29,636 bases of DNA, from assembly GCA_016946835.1 (NCBI GenBank), contig JACVTC010000002.1:3790001-3819636 (forward strand). Reading direction: 5' to 3'. This stretch comes from Neocallimastix lanati (nom. inval.). Its lineage: Eukaryota > Neocallimastigomycota > Neocallimastigomycetes > Neocallimastigales > Neocallimastigaceae. Under the pieces are notes generated by a model. It saw nothing but the letters and a program-made list of their open reading frames with translations, made no database searches and was not told the DNA's origin. Made by a program: the position numbers and the translations under genes. Below, in pieces: positions 28,773 to 29,636 of the stretch (position 1 is its first letter; the number at the start of each line of letters is the position of its first letter).

Positions 28773-29636
28773 TTCATTATAAAGAAGTTCATACGGAACA
28801 TTATTATCAATACCTCTATGTGGCATCCTATTGTGGATATAGTTAGCTGTCCTAATGGCATCCTCCCAGAAAACATGATTAAGGCGGGCATCCTCTAACA
28901 TCGCTCTAGCATTTGGAAGGAGAGAACCGTGTAACCTTTCGATACGTCCATTTTGTTGAGGTTCGTAAGGGACAGAAAACTCATGTGTAATTCCATTAAT
29001 ATTACAAAACTCTATAATTTTATTGTTAGTAAACTCTGTTCCATTGTCAGTCCGTAATCTTTTAATATTTTTATTAAATATGTTTTTAATGTTATTATAC
29101 CAATTTAAAAAGGCGTTAAAAACATCACGTTTGGATTTGATAAATAAGACCCAACCAAAACGAGTGTAATCATCTAAAATAGAAACAAAGTATTTATTTC
29201 CATACATGGACCTACTATTAATAGTAACAGTGTCCATATGAACCAATTCAAATGGTTCAGTAGCGCGACTATCTGAGGGGTAATGTGGGAAACTTTTTAA
29301 TTTTGTTTTCGCACACGTCTTGCATTTACATTTTATATATATTCTTTTAATGTTTTCCTAAGTGTTCCTAGATTATAATGTCCCAAACGTCTATGCCATA
29401 CGTAGAGACTTTCCTCTTCTTCACTATTGGCATTATTACAATTGATATCATTATTATAAAAATTTATTTTATTCTTGGAAGTCCAAATAATATAAGTTCT
29501 GGAATAATTTGAATATGTTGTACAGATTCTATTATTTTTACTATTAAATAATATTACACAATTTTTATTATTTCTTTTACAAAAAACAGTTTTGTATCCT
29601 TGTTCGGATAAACAGTCTACTGAGAGTAAATTTTTC
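28773..29636 (-). pseudogene. Copia pre-integrase region and integrase core
   Basis: At the right edge the frame reads NLLSVDCLSEQGYKT and then LYVWHRRLGHYNLGTLRK, the His pair of the pre-integrase HHCC zinc finger. A stop and frame change at about 29330, within an AT dinucleotide run, separate this from KCKCKTCAKTK, the Cys pair. The core 28695-29246 has ELVHMDTVTINSRS (first Asp), RLRTDNGTEF (second Asp) and PQQNGRIERLHGSL (Glu), a complete D,D(35)E triad. A frame change at about 28770 follows NEKS; the continuation is in the linker entry. The element continues beyond 29636. Confidence 0.9.

Larger units (their letters stand above)
25515..29636 (-). mobile_element. Decayed Ty1/copia LTR retrotransposon, 3' part (5' end outside window)
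   Basis: Read on the minus strand the order is pre-integrase zinc-binding region, integrase, linker, reverse transcriptase, RNase H, stop, polypurine tract, LTR. Integrase ahead of reverse transcriptase is the defining Ty1/copia order (Ty3/gypsy has the reverse). The coding part is broken by about ten frame changes (near 29330, 28770, 27735, 27690, 27515, 27355, 26540, 26370, 26295, 25983), so the copy cannot be autonomous. The gag, protease, primer-binding site and 5' LTR would lie beyond the right edge, so a target-site duplication cannot be tested here. Confidence 0.9.

Noticed and set aside
25515-29636. An intact, autonomous retrotransposon
   Set aside because: About ten frame breaks divide its coding region, although the catalytic motifs survive.

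Overview
The window is nuclear DNA of an extremely AT-rich eukaryote. It has long A/T homopolymers, many micro- and minisatellites, intron-dense housekeeping genes with GTA-type donors, and mobile-element remnants. This combination, plus a fungal-type synaptojanin and a Ty1/copia element, fits an anaerobic gut fungus (Neocallimastigomycota) best. That assignment is inferred from composition and gene style, not proved.

Layout from left to right: (1) 1-473, + strand, a frameshifted remnant of a MULE-type transposase, cut by the window edge. (2) 1815-3531, + strand, RPN8, the MPN-domain subunit of the 26S proteasome lid, in 4 exons. (3) 5289-10517, - strand, EXO70, an exocyst subunit, in 13 exons; its intron 10 is swollen to about 1.77 kb by a TAAAA pentanucleotide array punctuated by 14 copies of a roughly 32-nt unit. 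(4) 13064-18088, + strand, ELP2, the WD40 scaffold of Elongator, in 20 exons. (5) 19301-24614, - strand, a synaptojanin-type phosphoinositide phosphatase (Sac1 domain, inositol 5-phosphatase domain, long proline/serine-rich tail), in 6 exons. (6) 25515-29636, - strand, the 3' part of a decayed Ty1/copia retrotransposon: pre-integrase and integrase, an Asn-rich linker, reverse transcriptase, RNase H, polypurine tract and 3' LTR. It runs off the right edge.

I built the four host genes by hand. All 39 proposed introns are GT-AG, and the phases close to uninterrupted proteins of about 323, 615, 810 and 1442 residues. The single uncertain junction is exon 1 to exon 2 of the synaptojanin gene. Because the host genes are intact, the roughly ten frame breaks in the copia element look like real decay rather than poor sequence.

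The host genes do not form a pathway, although EXO70 (a PI(4,5)P2-binding tether in its family) and the synaptojanin (which consumes PI(4,5)P2) both act at the plasma membrane. The stretches between genes are AT-rich low-complexity DNA in which I see no further genes. I found no convincing new biological system. The most unusual feature is the higher-order pentanucleotide array inside the EXO70 intron.
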